Virus record (IMG/VR): IMGVR_UViG_3300046002_006149
Span: 1-28,596 of that record
Source: a virus
Reading direction: 5' to 3' (one strand)
Length of the DNA: 28,596 bases
Shown here: piece after piece, positions 1-7,148 of the stretch
Layout: every line of letters starts with the position of its first letter
Numbering within the stretch: the stretch's first letter is position 1
Notes under the pieces: generated by a model
Seen by the model: only the letters and a program-made list of their open reading frames with translations
Told to the model about the DNA's origin: nothing
Database searches by the model: none
Made by a program: the position numbers and the translations under genes

Positions 1-2
1 AA

Positions 3-311
3 AAATCAATTAACTTACCAATTTCTACAATGGTAAAAGTTGCTGAGGAAAATATTAAAAATGAAATTAATAACCTTACTGAATCTGAAAAGAATGAAAT
101 TATATCGATAGTCTCTTTATCAAAAGAAGAACTTGAAAAAGAATTCAAAGAGTTACAAGAAGGTGTTATTAATAACTTAAAATCTTCTTTGAATGAGTCA
201 AAAGAAAGTGATATGAAAAGTATGATTGAAAAAACAATCGAAAAAATATCAGATTCAAAAACATCACATTACGACTTATACAAACTTAGAAAATTAAAAT
301 CAGGTCTATGA
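3..311 (+). CDS. C-terminal part of an unidentified protein (5' end outside window)
   Basis: The frame is open from the left edge of the window to the TGA at 309-311. The first ATG, at 30, has no plausible start context and the codons before it are open, so I read this as the 3' end of a longer gene rather than a 93-residue gene. The visible part is Lys/Glu-rich and predicted helical (probable coiled coil), ending in a basic tail (LYKLRKLKSGL). It lies upstream of the prohead genes, where T4-like phages carry portal and prohead-core genes, but I cannot match it to gp20, gp67 or gp68. Its stop overlaps the next start (ATGA), suggesting translational coupling. Function unknown. Confidence 0.6.
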   Translation, partial: KSINLPISTMVKVAEENIKNEINNLTESEKNEIISIVSLSKEELEKEFKELQEGVINNLKSSLNESKESDMKSMIEKTIEKISDSKTSHYDLYKLRKLKSGL

Positions 312-607
312 GTTCCAAAAAATACTTTTTTGGGTGGGGTAATATAAAAAAGGGTATTACCGAAATAATTAGAATTTACTCAGACAAACCATCATTTTTT
401 TCAAAAAAAAGAATTGAATCCGGTATTGCATTTATTATAGCACAATGGGGTATGGTTTTTTATCTTCTAAAAAAATATCCTGATTTAAGTATGACTGATA
501 TAATAATGTGGGCAACAATAGAGTTTGGAGTTTCAGGTTATATCCTTCACCAAATACAAAAAGAAAAAAAAGTAGAAAACTCTACCGAAGAAAATCAGGA
601 TAACTGA
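308..607 (+). CDS. Small two-helix membrane protein, holin-like in shape only
   Basis: This 99-residue protein has two hydrophobic segments, roughly residues 37-54 (IAFIIAQWGMVFYLL) and 62-80 (DIIMWATIEFGVSGYIL). They are separated by a short polar turn, with a basic N-terminus and a Lys/Glu-rich tail. The topology is that of a small inner-membrane protein and would suit a class II holin or a membrane-anchored assembly factor. No family signature is visible and no endolysin lies beside it, so lysis is only a guess. The start overlaps the upstream stop by 4 bases. Its last 13 bases overlap the end of the convergent bS21 gene. Confidence 0.7.
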   Translation: MSSKKYFFGWGNIKKGITEIIRIYSDKPSFFSKKRIESGIAFIIAQWGMVFYLLKKYPDLSMTDIIMWATIEFGVSGYILHQIQKEKKVENSTEENQDN

Positions 608-786
608 TTTCTTTTTTTCTGTAAATAAATAGCCTTGTTTACTTCACTTCTTTTCTTAACTGACTTCTTTGTAAATTCTTGTCTATCCCTTAATTGTTCC
701 GTTTGTTTTGTCTTGTACACTTTGAATTTATACTGCTTCAAAGCCTGTTCTAAAGAAGATGCGTTTTTTACTTTAATAATTATCAT
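595..786 (-). CDS. rpsU: Phage-encoded 30S ribosomal protein bS21
   Basis: This 63-residue, strongly basic protein has the bS21 layout: a short beta N-terminus (MIIIKVKNASSLEQALKQYK), a helical stretch containing TEQLRDRQEFTKKSVKKR, and a basic helical end (KAIYLQKKRNQ). The length matches Bacteroidetes bS21 (about 64 residues) rather than the 71 of E. coli. bS21 binds the 30S platform beside the 3' end of 16S rRNA. In Bacteroidia it is reported to help hide the anti-Shine-Dalgarno tail, with a tyrosine at position 54; a tyrosine lies exactly at residue 54 here. The gene stands alone, divergent from the capsid genes, with its own promoter-like sequence. bS21 is known from some other phage genomes, where it is proposed to bias host ribosomes toward phage mRNA. 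Confidence 0.88.
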   Translation of the reverse strand: MIIIKVKNASSLEQALKQYKFKVYKTKQTEQLRDRQEFTKKSVKKRSEVNKAIYLQKKRNQLS

Positions 787-804
787 ATTTTTTTTACATT
801 ATAC

Positions 805-812
805 TATAAATA
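805..812 (+). promoter_or_regulatory. Perfect T4 late-promoter octamer TATAAATA
   Basis: TATAAATA is the T4 late promoter -10 element recognised by gp55 with the gp33/gp45 machinery. Here it sits 78 bases upstream of the first gene of the prohead block (ATG at 891), on the coding strand, in a non-coding gap. A gp55-like sigma is encoded at 12798-13550. In an AT-rich genome one octamer can occur by chance, and the same bases may act as the bS21 promoter on the other strand. Confidence 0.45.
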
Positions 813-838
813 TACGGAAAAAAGTCATTTTTGACAAA
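806..838 (-). promoter_or_regulatory. Candidate Bacteroidetes-type promoter for bS21
   Basis: Read on the minus strand, TTTG (complement of 838-835) is followed 20 bases later by TATATTTAT (complement of 814-806). This resembles the Bacteroidetes primary sigma consensus TTTG-N19-TAnnTTTG, lacking only the last G. It ends 19 bases before the bS21 ATG. The same bases read TATAAATA on the plus strand, so the element could serve either direction. Confidence 0.4.
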
Positions 839-890
839 TTTCATTTTTAGACTTACATTTATGAAAAAATAAACATGAAAGACATGATTA

Positions 891-1340
891 ATGAAAAAAG
901 GAAAAACATCAAAACTAAACATTTTTGATGATGCAAAATGTTACTACGGTACGGTAGACTCAAAAAATTTCAAATCTATATACGTAGTATTACAAACATG
1001 GATAGAACCAATTACAGTAGATGAAAATTGGAATAGACTCGTAGGCGAGATAAAAAGACAAATTCAACATACATTATTAGAAGTAGTAGATACTCAAACA
1101 TTTGAAAGAAAACAAATTGTAGACTTAGATTTAAGAACAAGTGGAATACAAAAAAACAAGAAAAGCTTTATGAATTTAGAAATAACTTTATATGTTCATA
1201 ATAGTTTATTGGATTTCAAATCACCGATTTTAAGAGATAAAATTAAAAAGATTCTTAATAGTGTCTACTTAGATGACCTTAAAAATAACAAACATTTTAC
1301 TCTTAGCAAAACAAAAACTGAAGAATTCAAAGAAAGCTAA
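891..1340 (+). CDS. Hypothetical protein upstream of prohead protease
   Basis: This 149-residue protein is mixed alpha/beta with no membrane segment. It has a basic N-terminus (MKKGKTSKLNIF), a tryptophan-containing central part (LQTWIEPITVDENWNRL), a helix (GEIKRQIQHTLLEV), a beta-like stretch (FMNLEITLYVH) and a Lys-rich end. It sits immediately before gp21. In T4 this slot belongs to the small prohead-core proteins gp67 and gp68, but this protein is neither very short nor very acidic, so I do not assign it to them. Two ATGs at 875 and 884 are in another frame. Position suggests a role in head assembly; no function can be read from the sequence. Confidence 0.75.
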   Translation: MKKGKTSKLNIFDDAKCYYGTVDSKNFKSIYVVLQTWIEPITVDENWNRLVGEIKRQIQHTLLEVVDTQTFERKQIVDLDLRTSGIQKNKKSFMNLEITLYVHNSLLDFKSPILRDKIKKILNSVYLDDLKNNKHFTLSKTKTEEFKES

Positions 1341-1347
1341 TATTTAT
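1341..1347 (+). promoter_or_regulatory. TATTTAT element before gp21
   Basis: The sequence AATATTTAT starts right after the preceding gene and the element ends 14 bases before the gp21 ATG. It matches elements found before several other structural genes here. It may be a late-promoter or start-associated element; it has not been tested. Confidence 0.25.
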
Positions 1348-1361
1348 CTCTAAAAGAACTT

Positions 1362-2075
1362 ATGAAAATTTTAGGACCTAGCGATACAGGTAAAGGTATA
1401 TTAGTTGAGTGGGATGCAGGGATTATTAATCCTAACGAACCACGTAATCAAAGTATTATACGTGAATCTTACGGACAATTGGAACATTCTAAACCATTTG
1501 AATTTTATGCAACTCTTCAAAAATGGGGAGTTCCAAATAGAAACGGGAGAGTATATCCTGAAAAGATATTAAGAAGAGAATCAGAAAAATACCAAGACGC
1601 TATTAAACGTGGTATGTCTATTTCAGAATTAAATCACCCTGAGTCTTCTTTAATTGACCTTGATAGAGTATCTCACCTTATTACAGAGATGTGGTGGGAA
1701 GGTAATGTATTGATGGGTAAGATTAAATTATTAACCACGCCAGGTTTCCATGAAAGAGGTATTGTATCATCTAAGGGTGATGTTGCGGCTAACATGATGA
1801 GACAAGGTGTTACTATGGGGGTATCTTCTCGTGGTGTTGGTTCATTAGTTAAAAAAGGTGACCAAAACGAAGTTCAAGATGATTTTGAATTAATTTGTTT
1901 TGACCTTGTATCTTCACCATCTACACCTGGTGCTTATCTTTACTTGAATAAAGAAGATAGACCAAGATATGAAGAAAAATTATCAGAACACGATAATACT
2001 TCAGTAAGTAGTGGTGGCGGATTAGAGAAATCTGTTGACTTAATGAAAAGATTAACCGATTATTTAGGTAGATAA
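1362..2075 (+). CDS. 21: Prohead core scaffold protease, T4 gp21 family
   Basis: This 237-residue serine protease matches T4 gp21 (about 212 residues) in size and motif order. It cleaves scaffold and capsid precursors inside the prohead before DNA packaging. The likely catalytic residues are visible: His92 in ELNHPES, Ser155 or Ser156 in MGVSSRG, and an acidic site around Asp181 in ICFDLVSSPS. WGVPNRNGRVYP at residues 55-66 is also typical of the family. A Gly/Ser-rich segment (SVSSGGG) precedes a C-terminal helix, which could be removed by self-processing. The gene lies in the canonical order gp21-gp22-gp23, interrupted only by a small DUF4494-like gene. Candidate cleavage sites are seen in both downstream substrates. 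Confidence 0.95.
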   Translation: MKILGPSDTGKGILVEWDAGIINPNEPRNQSIIRESYGQLEHSKPFEFYATLQKWGVPNRNGRVYPEKILRRESEKYQDAIKRGMSISELNHPESSLIDLDRVSHLITEMWWEGNVLMGKIKLLTTPGFHERGIVSSKGDVAANMMRQGVTMGVSSRGVGSLVKKGDQNEVQDDFELICFDLVSSPSTPGAYLYLNKEDRPRYEEKLSEHDNTSVSSGGGLEKSVDLMKRLTDYLGR

Positions 2076-2085
2076 AAATTTACTT

Positions 2086-2295
2086 ATGGACGAAAAATAT
2101 TTTGTAGCAAAAATCACAACTGATATGGTTGATGATAACACAGGAAAAATTAAAAAAATGAGAGAAGAAAAACTTGTGAGAGGTTTTTCACCTACAGATG
2201 TAGAAGCAAAAGTTACTAAAGTTTATGAAACTTATTCGATGGATTGGAGAATCACCGCAATCGTTGAAAGTAAAATTGATGAAGTAATTGAATAA
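2086..2295 (+). CDS. DUF4494-like small phage protein
   Basis: This 69-residue protein starts 10 bases after the gp21 stop. Its pattern (KYFVAKITTDMVDDNTGKI, then KMREEKLVRGFSPTDVEAKV, then a C-terminal stretch ending WRITAIVES) resembles DUF4494. That family comprises short proteins common in Bacteroidetes phages and prophages with a beta-beta-alpha-beta layout and a conserved LV.. FS..EAE.. segment. The biochemical role of the family is unknown. Its position between the prohead protease and the scaffold suggests late co-expression rather than a proven role in the head. It is followed by a terminator. Confidence 0.7.
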   Translation: MDEKYFVAKITTDMVDDNTGKIKKMREEKLVRGFSPTDVEAKVTKVYETYSMDWRITAIVESKIDEVIE

Positions 2296-2315
2296 TTTTT
2301 TTACAATTTTTTAAT

Positions 2316-2339
2316 AAGGGACTTATGGTCCCTTTTTTT
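2316..2339 (+). terminator. Rho-independent terminator after the DUF4494-like gene
   Basis: AAGGGAC at 2316-2322 pairs with GTCCCTT at 2328-2334 around a 5-base loop (TTATG) and runs into a T tract. It separates gp21 and the small gene from gp22, so gp22 probably has its own promoter. Confidence 0.85.
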
Positions 2340-2399
2340 ATGCTCTTAATTTTTTTGGGGTAAAATATATAATATAATAATTTTTTTCAAAGTATGATA

Positions 2400-2406
2400 T
2401 ATTTAT
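2400..2406 (+). promoter_or_regulatory. TATTTAT element in the gp22 leader
   Basis: GATATATTTATTT lies between the terminator at 2316-2339 and the gp22 start, 39 bases before the ATG. Since transcription from upstream should stop at the terminator, some promoter is expected here, and this is the most promoter-like sequence in the gap (compare TAnnTTTG and TATAAATA). I see no convincing -33 TTTG at the right distance. Confidence 0.4.
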
Positions 2407-2445
2407 TTAATAAAATAAACGCAAAAATTATTGCTTAAAAACGAA

Positions 2446-4050
2446 ATGAGTTTAGAAAAAAACGAAAATTTAGTAGAGAAGGCTTTATTACAAATGAAGA
2501 CAATCGAGGAAGCTATAAGTGAAAATGCAAAAGGAATACTTGCTTCTACTATGAAGGAAGAAATCAGTGAACTAGTAAAAGAGTCATTGTTTGGCTCAAA
2601 ATCTAAATCATCTTTACACGAACAAGAAGAAGAAGGCGACGAAGAAGAAGTAAGCGCAGACGATGAAATTAACGTTGACGATGTTAACGTTTCAGACGAC
2701 GGTGTTGAGATGGGTGACGTTGAAGCTCAGGTAGGTCCTGAAGGTGGTGAATTAGATATCACTATGATGGGTGCTGGAGCTGAAACTGATAATGAAGACG
2801 AATTACCACCTCTTGATATGACGGGTGCAAAACCTGGCGAAGTATTGAAAGTGTTTAAGGCGATGGGTGATGAAGATGGAATTATCGTTGTTAAAGATGA
2901 TAATAAAATCCACCTTACTGATAATAACACTGATACTGAATATTTTATCGATTTAGGTGATGATTCAGAAATGTCTATGGAAGAACCTATGGAAAATATG
3001 AATGAGAGTGTGATTTATGAATTAGTCTTCGAAGAGGATGAAAAAATGGGTAAACACGAAATGGAAGAAGAGGATTATAACTTAGAGGAAGAATTAGATG
3101 AGGAACTTGACGAAACAATTTATGAATTGGAAGTTAGTGAGTCTATGAAACCTGTTGGAATCGGATTCGGAAAAATGAAAAATGGTTTATCTAAATCATC
3201 TGTTAACAACAAAGGTTTCGATGAAGATATGGAAAATGGTTTGAAATCAGAGAAAAAAGGAAAAGGTCCTAAATTCAACTACGGTAAAATTAAACATGGT
3301 GTTACTGAAAACTACATGGAAGAAGATTACATGGAAGAAGGATGGATGGATGAAGAAATGATTGATGATATGAAAACTGAATCTGACTACATGGAAGGCG
3401 ACTACATGGAAGGCAACTACATGGAAGGCGACTACATGGAAGGCAACTACATGGAAGGTGACTACATGGAAGGCAACTACATGGAAGGTGACTACATGGA
3501 AGGTGACTACATGGAAGGTGATTGTATGGAAGGTGATTGTATGGAAGGTGATGAATTACCAGGTGAAACCACAGAAGCATCAAGAACTATGACTTACATG
3601 AGAAGAGCACAAAGAGACCGTGTTGCAGCACCAAGTCAATTAAGAAAAGAATCTGTTGTAAAAGAACTCGATTTATTAAAAGAAAAAAATGAAGAGTACA
3701 AAAAAGCTCTCGATTTCTTTAGAAATAAATTGAATGAAGTTGCAGTTTTCAATTCAAACTTGGCATATTCAACTAGATTGTTCACTGAACACTCAACAAC
3801 AAAACAAGAAAAAATAAACATCCTTAGAAGATTTGATAACGTTGAAACTATCAAAGAATCTAAATCACTTTACAAGGCGATTAAATCTGAACTTGAGGGA
3901 AGTAACAACAGTGACGTAGTTACTGAGTCTATCCAAAGACAAGTTGTTAAAACACCTTCAAATGGTTCAGCATCTAATTTGATTGAAAGTAAAACTTACG
4001 AAAATCCTCAATTCATGAGAATGAGAGATTTAATGGCAAAAATAAAATAA
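2446..4050 (+). CDS. 22: Prohead core scaffold protein, T4 gp22 family, with a pentapeptide repeat
   Basis: The gp22 scaffold fills the prohead and is degraded by gp21. I start at ATG 2446 (MSLEKNENLVEK); the frame is open up to a TTG at 2431 but the ATG is the better start. The protein is 534 residues, against about 269 for T4 gp22. A helical N-terminus is followed by a very acidic Glu/Asp/Met-rich region, then a tandem DYMEG/NYMEG array (residues 314-368). The conserved C-terminal domain lies at about residues 404-485: a coiled coil, then RNKLNEVAVFNSNLAYSTRL, FTEHSTTKQEKINILRRFD and ESKSLYKAIKSEL, the part typical of marine T4-like gp22. It sits directly before gp23, as expected. Confidence 0.9.
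   Translation: MSLEKNENLVEKALLQMKTIEEAISENAKGILASTMKEEISELVKESLFGSKSKSSLHEQEEEGDEEEVSADDEINVDDVNVSDDGVEMGDVEAQVGPEGGELDITMMGAGAETDNEDELPPLDMTGAKPGEVLKVFKAMGDEDGIIVVKDDNKIHLTDNNTDTEYFIDLGDDSEMSMEEPMENMNESVIYELVFEEDEKMGKHEMEEEDYNLEEELDEELDETIYELEVSESMKPVGIGFGKMKNGLSKSSVNNKGFDEDMENGLKSEKKGKGPKFNYGKIKHGVTENYMEEDYMEEGWMDEEMIDDMKTESDYMEGDYMEGNYMEGDYMEGNYMEGDYMEGNYMEGDYMEGDYMEGDCMEGDCMEGDELPGETTEASRTMTYMRRAQRDRVAAPSQLRKESVVKELDLLKEKNEEYKKALDFFRNKLNEVAVFNSNLAYSTRLFTEHSTTKQEKINILRRFDNVETIKESKSLYKAIKSELEGSNNSDVVTESIQRQVVKTPSNGSASNLIESKTYENPQFMRMRDLMAKIK
3385..3549 (+). repeat. Eleven in-frame 15-bp tandem repeats in gp22
   Basis: The unit GACTACATGGAAGGC encodes DYMEG and occurs 11 times without interruption. 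The order of first residues is D, D, N, D, N, D, N, D, D, D, D. Variation is limited to GAC/AAC in the first codon, TAC/TGT in the second (last two units, DCMEG) and GGC/GGT in the last. Units 2-7 form three 30-bp doublets (DYMEGNYMEG). Degenerate copies (NYMEE, DYMEE) precede the array at about 3310-3340, and a DELPG unit follows it. Confidence 0.95.
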
Positions 4051-4080
4051 AATAAATAAACTCAAAAAAAAAATAAAAAA

Positions 4081-5901
4081 ATGGGAGCATTATTAGAATC
4101 AGGTCTTGTTGGTAACATTGGTTTGAAACACCTTAAAGTTATCAAAGAAGATACTATTAACAAATGGGATAAATTAGGATTCCTAGATGGTCTTAAAGGA
4201 CACATTAAAGAGAACATGGCTCAATTATATGAGAACCAAGCATCTTACCTAATCAACGAAGCGGCTGCAACTGATAGCTCAGGTTCATTTGAAACTGTTG
4301 TTTTCCCAATTGTTAGACGTGTATTCTCTAAATTGTTGGCTAACGATTTAGTTTCTGTACAAGCAATGAACTTACCTATCGGTAAATTGTTCTACTTTGT
4401 ACCTAAAATCCAAGGTTATGACATGGGTCAAGACCCAACTAACGGTGGTAATCACATCCCACCAATCGGTGCTCAAAACGGTCCTGCAAACGTAAACACA
4501 GGATATGGTGCAAATGACAAAAACCTTTACGATAGATTTTATGAAGGTAATGAGCCATCTTTAGACCCTCCAGGATTGTTTGACTATTCTAAAGGAGCGT
4601 TCAGTGCGGTTACTACTTCAGCTGATACTGTTGTTTGGTCTTCAGGTCAACTTGTAACTTCAGCTTATACAGCTGGTGAGTACAGAAAAGTATTAATCAA
4701 AATGACAGGATTTACAGGCGCAGGTGCAGGTAAATTAATCGGTCCTGATGGTCAAGCTATGGATAACGAAGCATTCCTTTCAGGATTAGAAGTTTACGCA
4801 GTAGCAGGAGCTCCAAACATTAACGCAGCGTTCTCAGGATTAGGTTCTAGTCCATTATTATTTAGAGTTGTTACTCAAAAATATGGTAGCGGTATCGTAC
4901 AGTACGGTTCAACTTCAACATCATCTTTCCCTGGTTCTGCAGGTTCTTACGGTGGTAATGACGGAAGTTATGATAACATCTGTAACGCAGCTGGTGAAAT
5001 CTATTTAGAAGTTGATGCTCAAGTACCATGTGCTATCGGTGCAAACTCTATTGACGGTTACTCAGGTATTACTACAACTGTAACTGGTCCAGCTATCAGT
5101 CAGTTCACATGTAAATGGAGAGTTTACAAAGAATTAGAATTCGAAGACAGAATTGGTGAGGTTTCTTTTGACTTACAGTCAGTAACTGTATCTGTAACAG
5201 AAAGAAAACTAAGAGCACAATGGTCTCCTGAATTGGCACAAGACGTTTCTGCATTCCACAACATCGATGCTGAAGCTGAATTAACAGCTTTATTATCTGA
5301 GCAAGTGGCGGCAGAAATCGACCGTGAAATTTTACGTGACTTACGTAAAGGTGCGGCTTGGACATTACGTTGGGATTACAACGGATGGAAAAGAGGTACT
5401 ACAGCTAACCCATTAACTCAATACACTCAAAAAGATTGGAATCAAACTTTGATTACAGCAATCAACCAAATTTCAGCACAAATCCACAAATCTACATTAA
5501 GAGGTGGAGCTAACTGGATTGTTGTATCTTCTGAGATTTCTGCTATCTTTGACGATTTAGAATACTTCCACGTATCTAACGCGTCTCCTGAGCAAGACCA
5601 ATACAACATGGGTATTGAAAGAGTTGGTACATTAGCTGGTCGTTACCAAGTTTACCGTGACCCTTACTTCCCACCAAACACAGTGTTGTTAGGTCATAAA
5701 GGTACTTCATTGTTAGATACTGGTTACGTTTACGCACCATATGTACCTCTACAATTGACACCTACAATGTACAATCCATTCAACTTTACACCTATCAAAG
5801 GTATTATGACACGTTACGCTAAGAAAATGGTTAACAACCGTTTCTACGGACGTATCACAGTTGATGGAGTTAGAACATTTGACTTGAGAGAATTGAGATA
5901 A
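4081..5901 (+). CDS. 23: Major capsid protein, T4 gp23 family
   Basis: This 606-residue protein forms the hexamers of the capsid shell. The N-terminus (MGALLESGLVGNIGLKHLKV) and VFPIVRRVFSKLLANDLVS (about residues 73-91) are characteristic of gp23. So is QAMNLPIGKLFYFVPKIQG, as are the C-terminal stretches around WRVYKELEFEDRIGEVSF and RYAKKMVNNRFYGRITVDG. A gp21 processing site of the (L/I)xE type is visible at I58-N59-E60 followed by AAA, close to the E65/A66 site of T4. It is somewhat longer than T4 gp23 (521); the extra length is mostly in Gly/Ser/Asn-rich loops between about residues 130 and 320, a likely surface insertion. The start follows an A-rich leader with no Shine-Dalgarno, and a strong terminator follows the gene. 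Confidence 0.97.
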   Translation: MGALLESGLVGNIGLKHLKVIKEDTINKWDKLGFLDGLKGHIKENMAQLYENQASYLINEAAATDSSGSFETVVFPIVRRVFSKLLANDLVSVQAMNLPIGKLFYFVPKIQGYDMGQDPTNGGNHIPPIGAQNGPANVNTGYGANDKNLYDRFYEGNEPSLDPPGLFDYSKGAFSAVTTSADTVVWSSGQLVTSAYTAGEYRKVLIKMTGFTGAGAGKLIGPDGQAMDNEAFLSGLEVYAVAGAPNINAAFSGLGSSPLLFRVVTQKYGSGIVQYGSTSTSSFPGSAGSYGGNDGSYDNICNAAGEIYLEVDAQVPCAIGANSIDGYSGITTTVTGPAISQFTCKWRVYKELEFEDRIGEVSFDLQSVTVSVTERKLRAQWSPELAQDVSAFHNIDAEAELTALLSEQVAAEIDREILRDLRKGAAWTLRWDYNGWKRGTTANPLTQYTQKDWNQTLITAINQISAQIHKSTLRGGANWIVVSSEISAIFDDLEYFHVSNASPEQDQYNMGIERVGTLAGRYQVYRDPYFPPNTVLLGHKGTSLLDTGYVYAPYVPLQLTPTMYNPFNFTPIKGIMTRYAKKMVNNRFYGRITVDGVRTFDLRELR

Positions 5902-5921
5902 TCAATTAAAAACAGAATAAG

Positions 5922-5950
5922 AAAAGGTCAGAGAAATCTGACCTTTTTTT
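5922..5950 (+). terminator. Strong Rho-independent terminator after gp23
   Basis: AAAAGGTCAGA at 5922-5932 pairs perfectly with TCTGACCTTTT at 5937-5947 around a GAAA tetraloop (5933-5936), followed by a T run. It closes the capsid gene transcript. Confidence 0.93.
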
Positions 5951-5960
5951 TTGTTCCTTA

Positions 5961-5967
5961 TATTTAT
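5961..5967 (+). promoter_or_regulatory. TATTTAT element before the DUF5872-like gene
   Basis: CTTATATTTATTAGT directly follows the gp23 terminator and ends 4 bases before the ATG at 5972. If it is a -10 element, the transcript would be leaderless or nearly so. The same 4-base spacing is seen before the gene starting at 12781 on the minus strand. Confidence 0.3.
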
Positions 5968-5971
5968 TAGT

Positions 5972-6682
5972 ATGAATAAAAATCTAAATGAGGCTACTTC
6001 TACTTCAGGTGATGCTAGAGGGAGTTATATAGGCCCATTACAACCAGGTATAAGATATTTTAAGAAAAATGTTATGGGTCCATTTACTGACCCTGTTTCT
6101 AAGTATAAAAGTCCTGATTTAGAATATGATTCTTATGATGGTAATATGGAAAGAACAAAAAAACAAATAGGTAAAGAAGAAAAAATTGCAAAAAAAATAT
6201 ACAACTATATTAAAAATCATCCAGAAACTACATCAAGTGATGAAGATGGTAATCCTATAAATCAGTTTCCTGATAAAAATAAAAAAATTGTACCAATAAA
6301 AGAATGGGTTGAGTTAGATAAGATTAATTTGAATGAAGATTTAGCTGTTTGGTTTGGTACAAAAAAGAAACCTAAGGGTTCTAAACAACCGAAAGGTCCA
6401 TGGGTTAATATTTGTCGTAAAGTTGATGGTAAACACCCCCCATGTGGTAGACCTGATACGTCAAAAGGTGCATACCCAAAATGTAGAGCTGCGGGGGTTG
6501 CAGGAAAAATGAGTGATTCAGCTAAAAAAGCCGCTTGTGCACAAAAAAGAAAGGCCGAGAAAAAAGACACTCAAACAGGAAAAGGTCAAAAACCCGTTAT
6601 GACTTCATACAAACCAAAAAAGAAAAGGACCCAAAATGAGTCCTTAGAAAAAATTATAAAAAATATTTTAAGTTCACTTTAA
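5972..6682 (+). CDS. Basic Cys-containing protein with a DUF5872-like C-terminal region
   Basis: The true start is ATG 5972 (MNKNLNEATS); the frame also runs up to a TTG at 5951 that overlaps the T tract of the terminator, which I reject. The protein has 236 residues. The N-terminal half is polar. The C-terminal half contains LAVWFGTKKKPKG, GPWVNICRKVDGKHPPCGRP and GAYPKCRAAGVAGKMSDSAK. This is the pattern of DUF5872-type phage proteins: conserved W, HPPCG and YPKC, then a Lys/Ala-rich basic helix. The cysteines could bind metal, but that is inference. It is the last plus-strand gene and overlaps the convergent gene end by 4 bases. It could be a virion- or DNA-binding protein; function unknown. 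Confidence 0.8.
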   Translation: MNKNLNEATSTSGDARGSYIGPLQPGIRYFKKNVMGPFTDPVSKYKSPDLEYDSYDGNMERTKKQIGKEEKIAKKIYNYIKNHPETTSSDEDGNPINQFPDKNKKIVPIKEWVELDKINLNEDLAVWFGTKKKPKGSKQPKGPWVNICRKVDGKHPPCGRPDTSKGAYPKCRAAGVAGKMSDSAKKAACAQKRKAEKKDTQTGKGQKPVMTSYKPKKKRTQNESLEKIIKNILSSL

Positions 6683-7146
6683 CAATAAGTTCCTGAACAT
6701 CTTTTTTGTCCGTCTAAACCTTTAATTTTACCTTTACATACTTGTATTGCGTATCCATTAGCATATGCCGAAGGATAAACGTCGTATTTTGCTTTAGCAG
6801 CTGCTTTACCACGAGCACATAATTTAGTACCTGTTTTTTTTCTACCTTCACCCATTACCATATCTTTGTCATCAATATTCATAGAAAGTTCCATACCGTC
6901 TTTTTTCGACTCATTCATTAAAAAATCAAATACTTGGTCCATATTATTCTTTGCTTCCGCAATATGGTCTTGCGCCCAATCGTGACCATTTTCTAAAATA
7001 CCTTCAACCATAGATTTATCTAAGTCTAATAGTAAATCACATTGTCTTCTCATTTGTTCTAAGTTAGAGAAAAACATATATCTATTTGACCTCATATCGC
7101 TGTCTTCTTTCAAAACTTTTTTAATAATGTAATCTAAATTTTTCAT
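6679..7146 (-). CDS. Phage protein with an ARGKAAAK...YPSAYANGYA C-terminal motif
   Basis: This 155-residue protein has two parts. Residues 1-90 are helical, with HDWAQDHIAEAKNNMDQVFD near the middle. The end is a basic motif, LCARGKAAAKAKYDVYPSAY followed by ANGYAIQVCKGKIKG and two more cysteines near the C-terminus. The RGKAAAK..(F/Y)xVYPSAYAN.YA motif is, from memory, frequent in marine and T4-like phage proteins of unknown function. It faces the DUF5872-like gene tail to tail with a 4-base overlap, and both proteins end in a Lys/Ala/Cys-rich basic module, perhaps for nucleic-acid binding. It starts 2 bases after the end of the large structural gene and is probably co-transcribed with it. 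Confidence 0.8.
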   Translation of the reverse strand: MKNLDYIIKKVLKEDSDMRSNRYMFFSNLEQMRRQCDLLLDLDKSMVEGILENGHDWAQDHIAEAKNNMDQVFDFLMNESKKDGMELSMNIDDKDMVMGEGRKKTGTKLCARGKAAAKAKYDVYPSAYANGYAIQVCKGKIKGLDGQKRCSGTYC

Positions 7147-7148
7147 AA

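Noticed and set aside
635-850. Plus-strand frame opposite bS21
   Set aside because: It is a shadow of the bS21 gene with a Cys/Phe-rich composition and no family resemblance.
2431-2445. TTG start extending gp22 by five residues
   Set aside because: ATG 2446 begins a normal N-terminus; TTG is rarer and adds nothing conserved.
3385-3549. Possible CRISPR array
   Set aside because: The units are contiguous 15-bp in-frame codon repeats without spacers and encode part of gp22.
3302-3583. Minus-strand open frame rich in Cys, Pro, Leu and Ser
   Set aside because: It is the antisense reading of the gp22 15-bp repeat; its repeated composition follows from the array and it has no start context.
5105-5365. 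Minus-strand frames within gp23 (also 5576-5761)
   Set aside because: They are antisense to a well-supported capsid gene and lack start signals or recognisable domains.
5951-5971. TTG start for the DUF5872-like gene
   Set aside because: It overlaps the T tract of the gp23 terminator and the promoter-like element; ATG 5972 is the better start.
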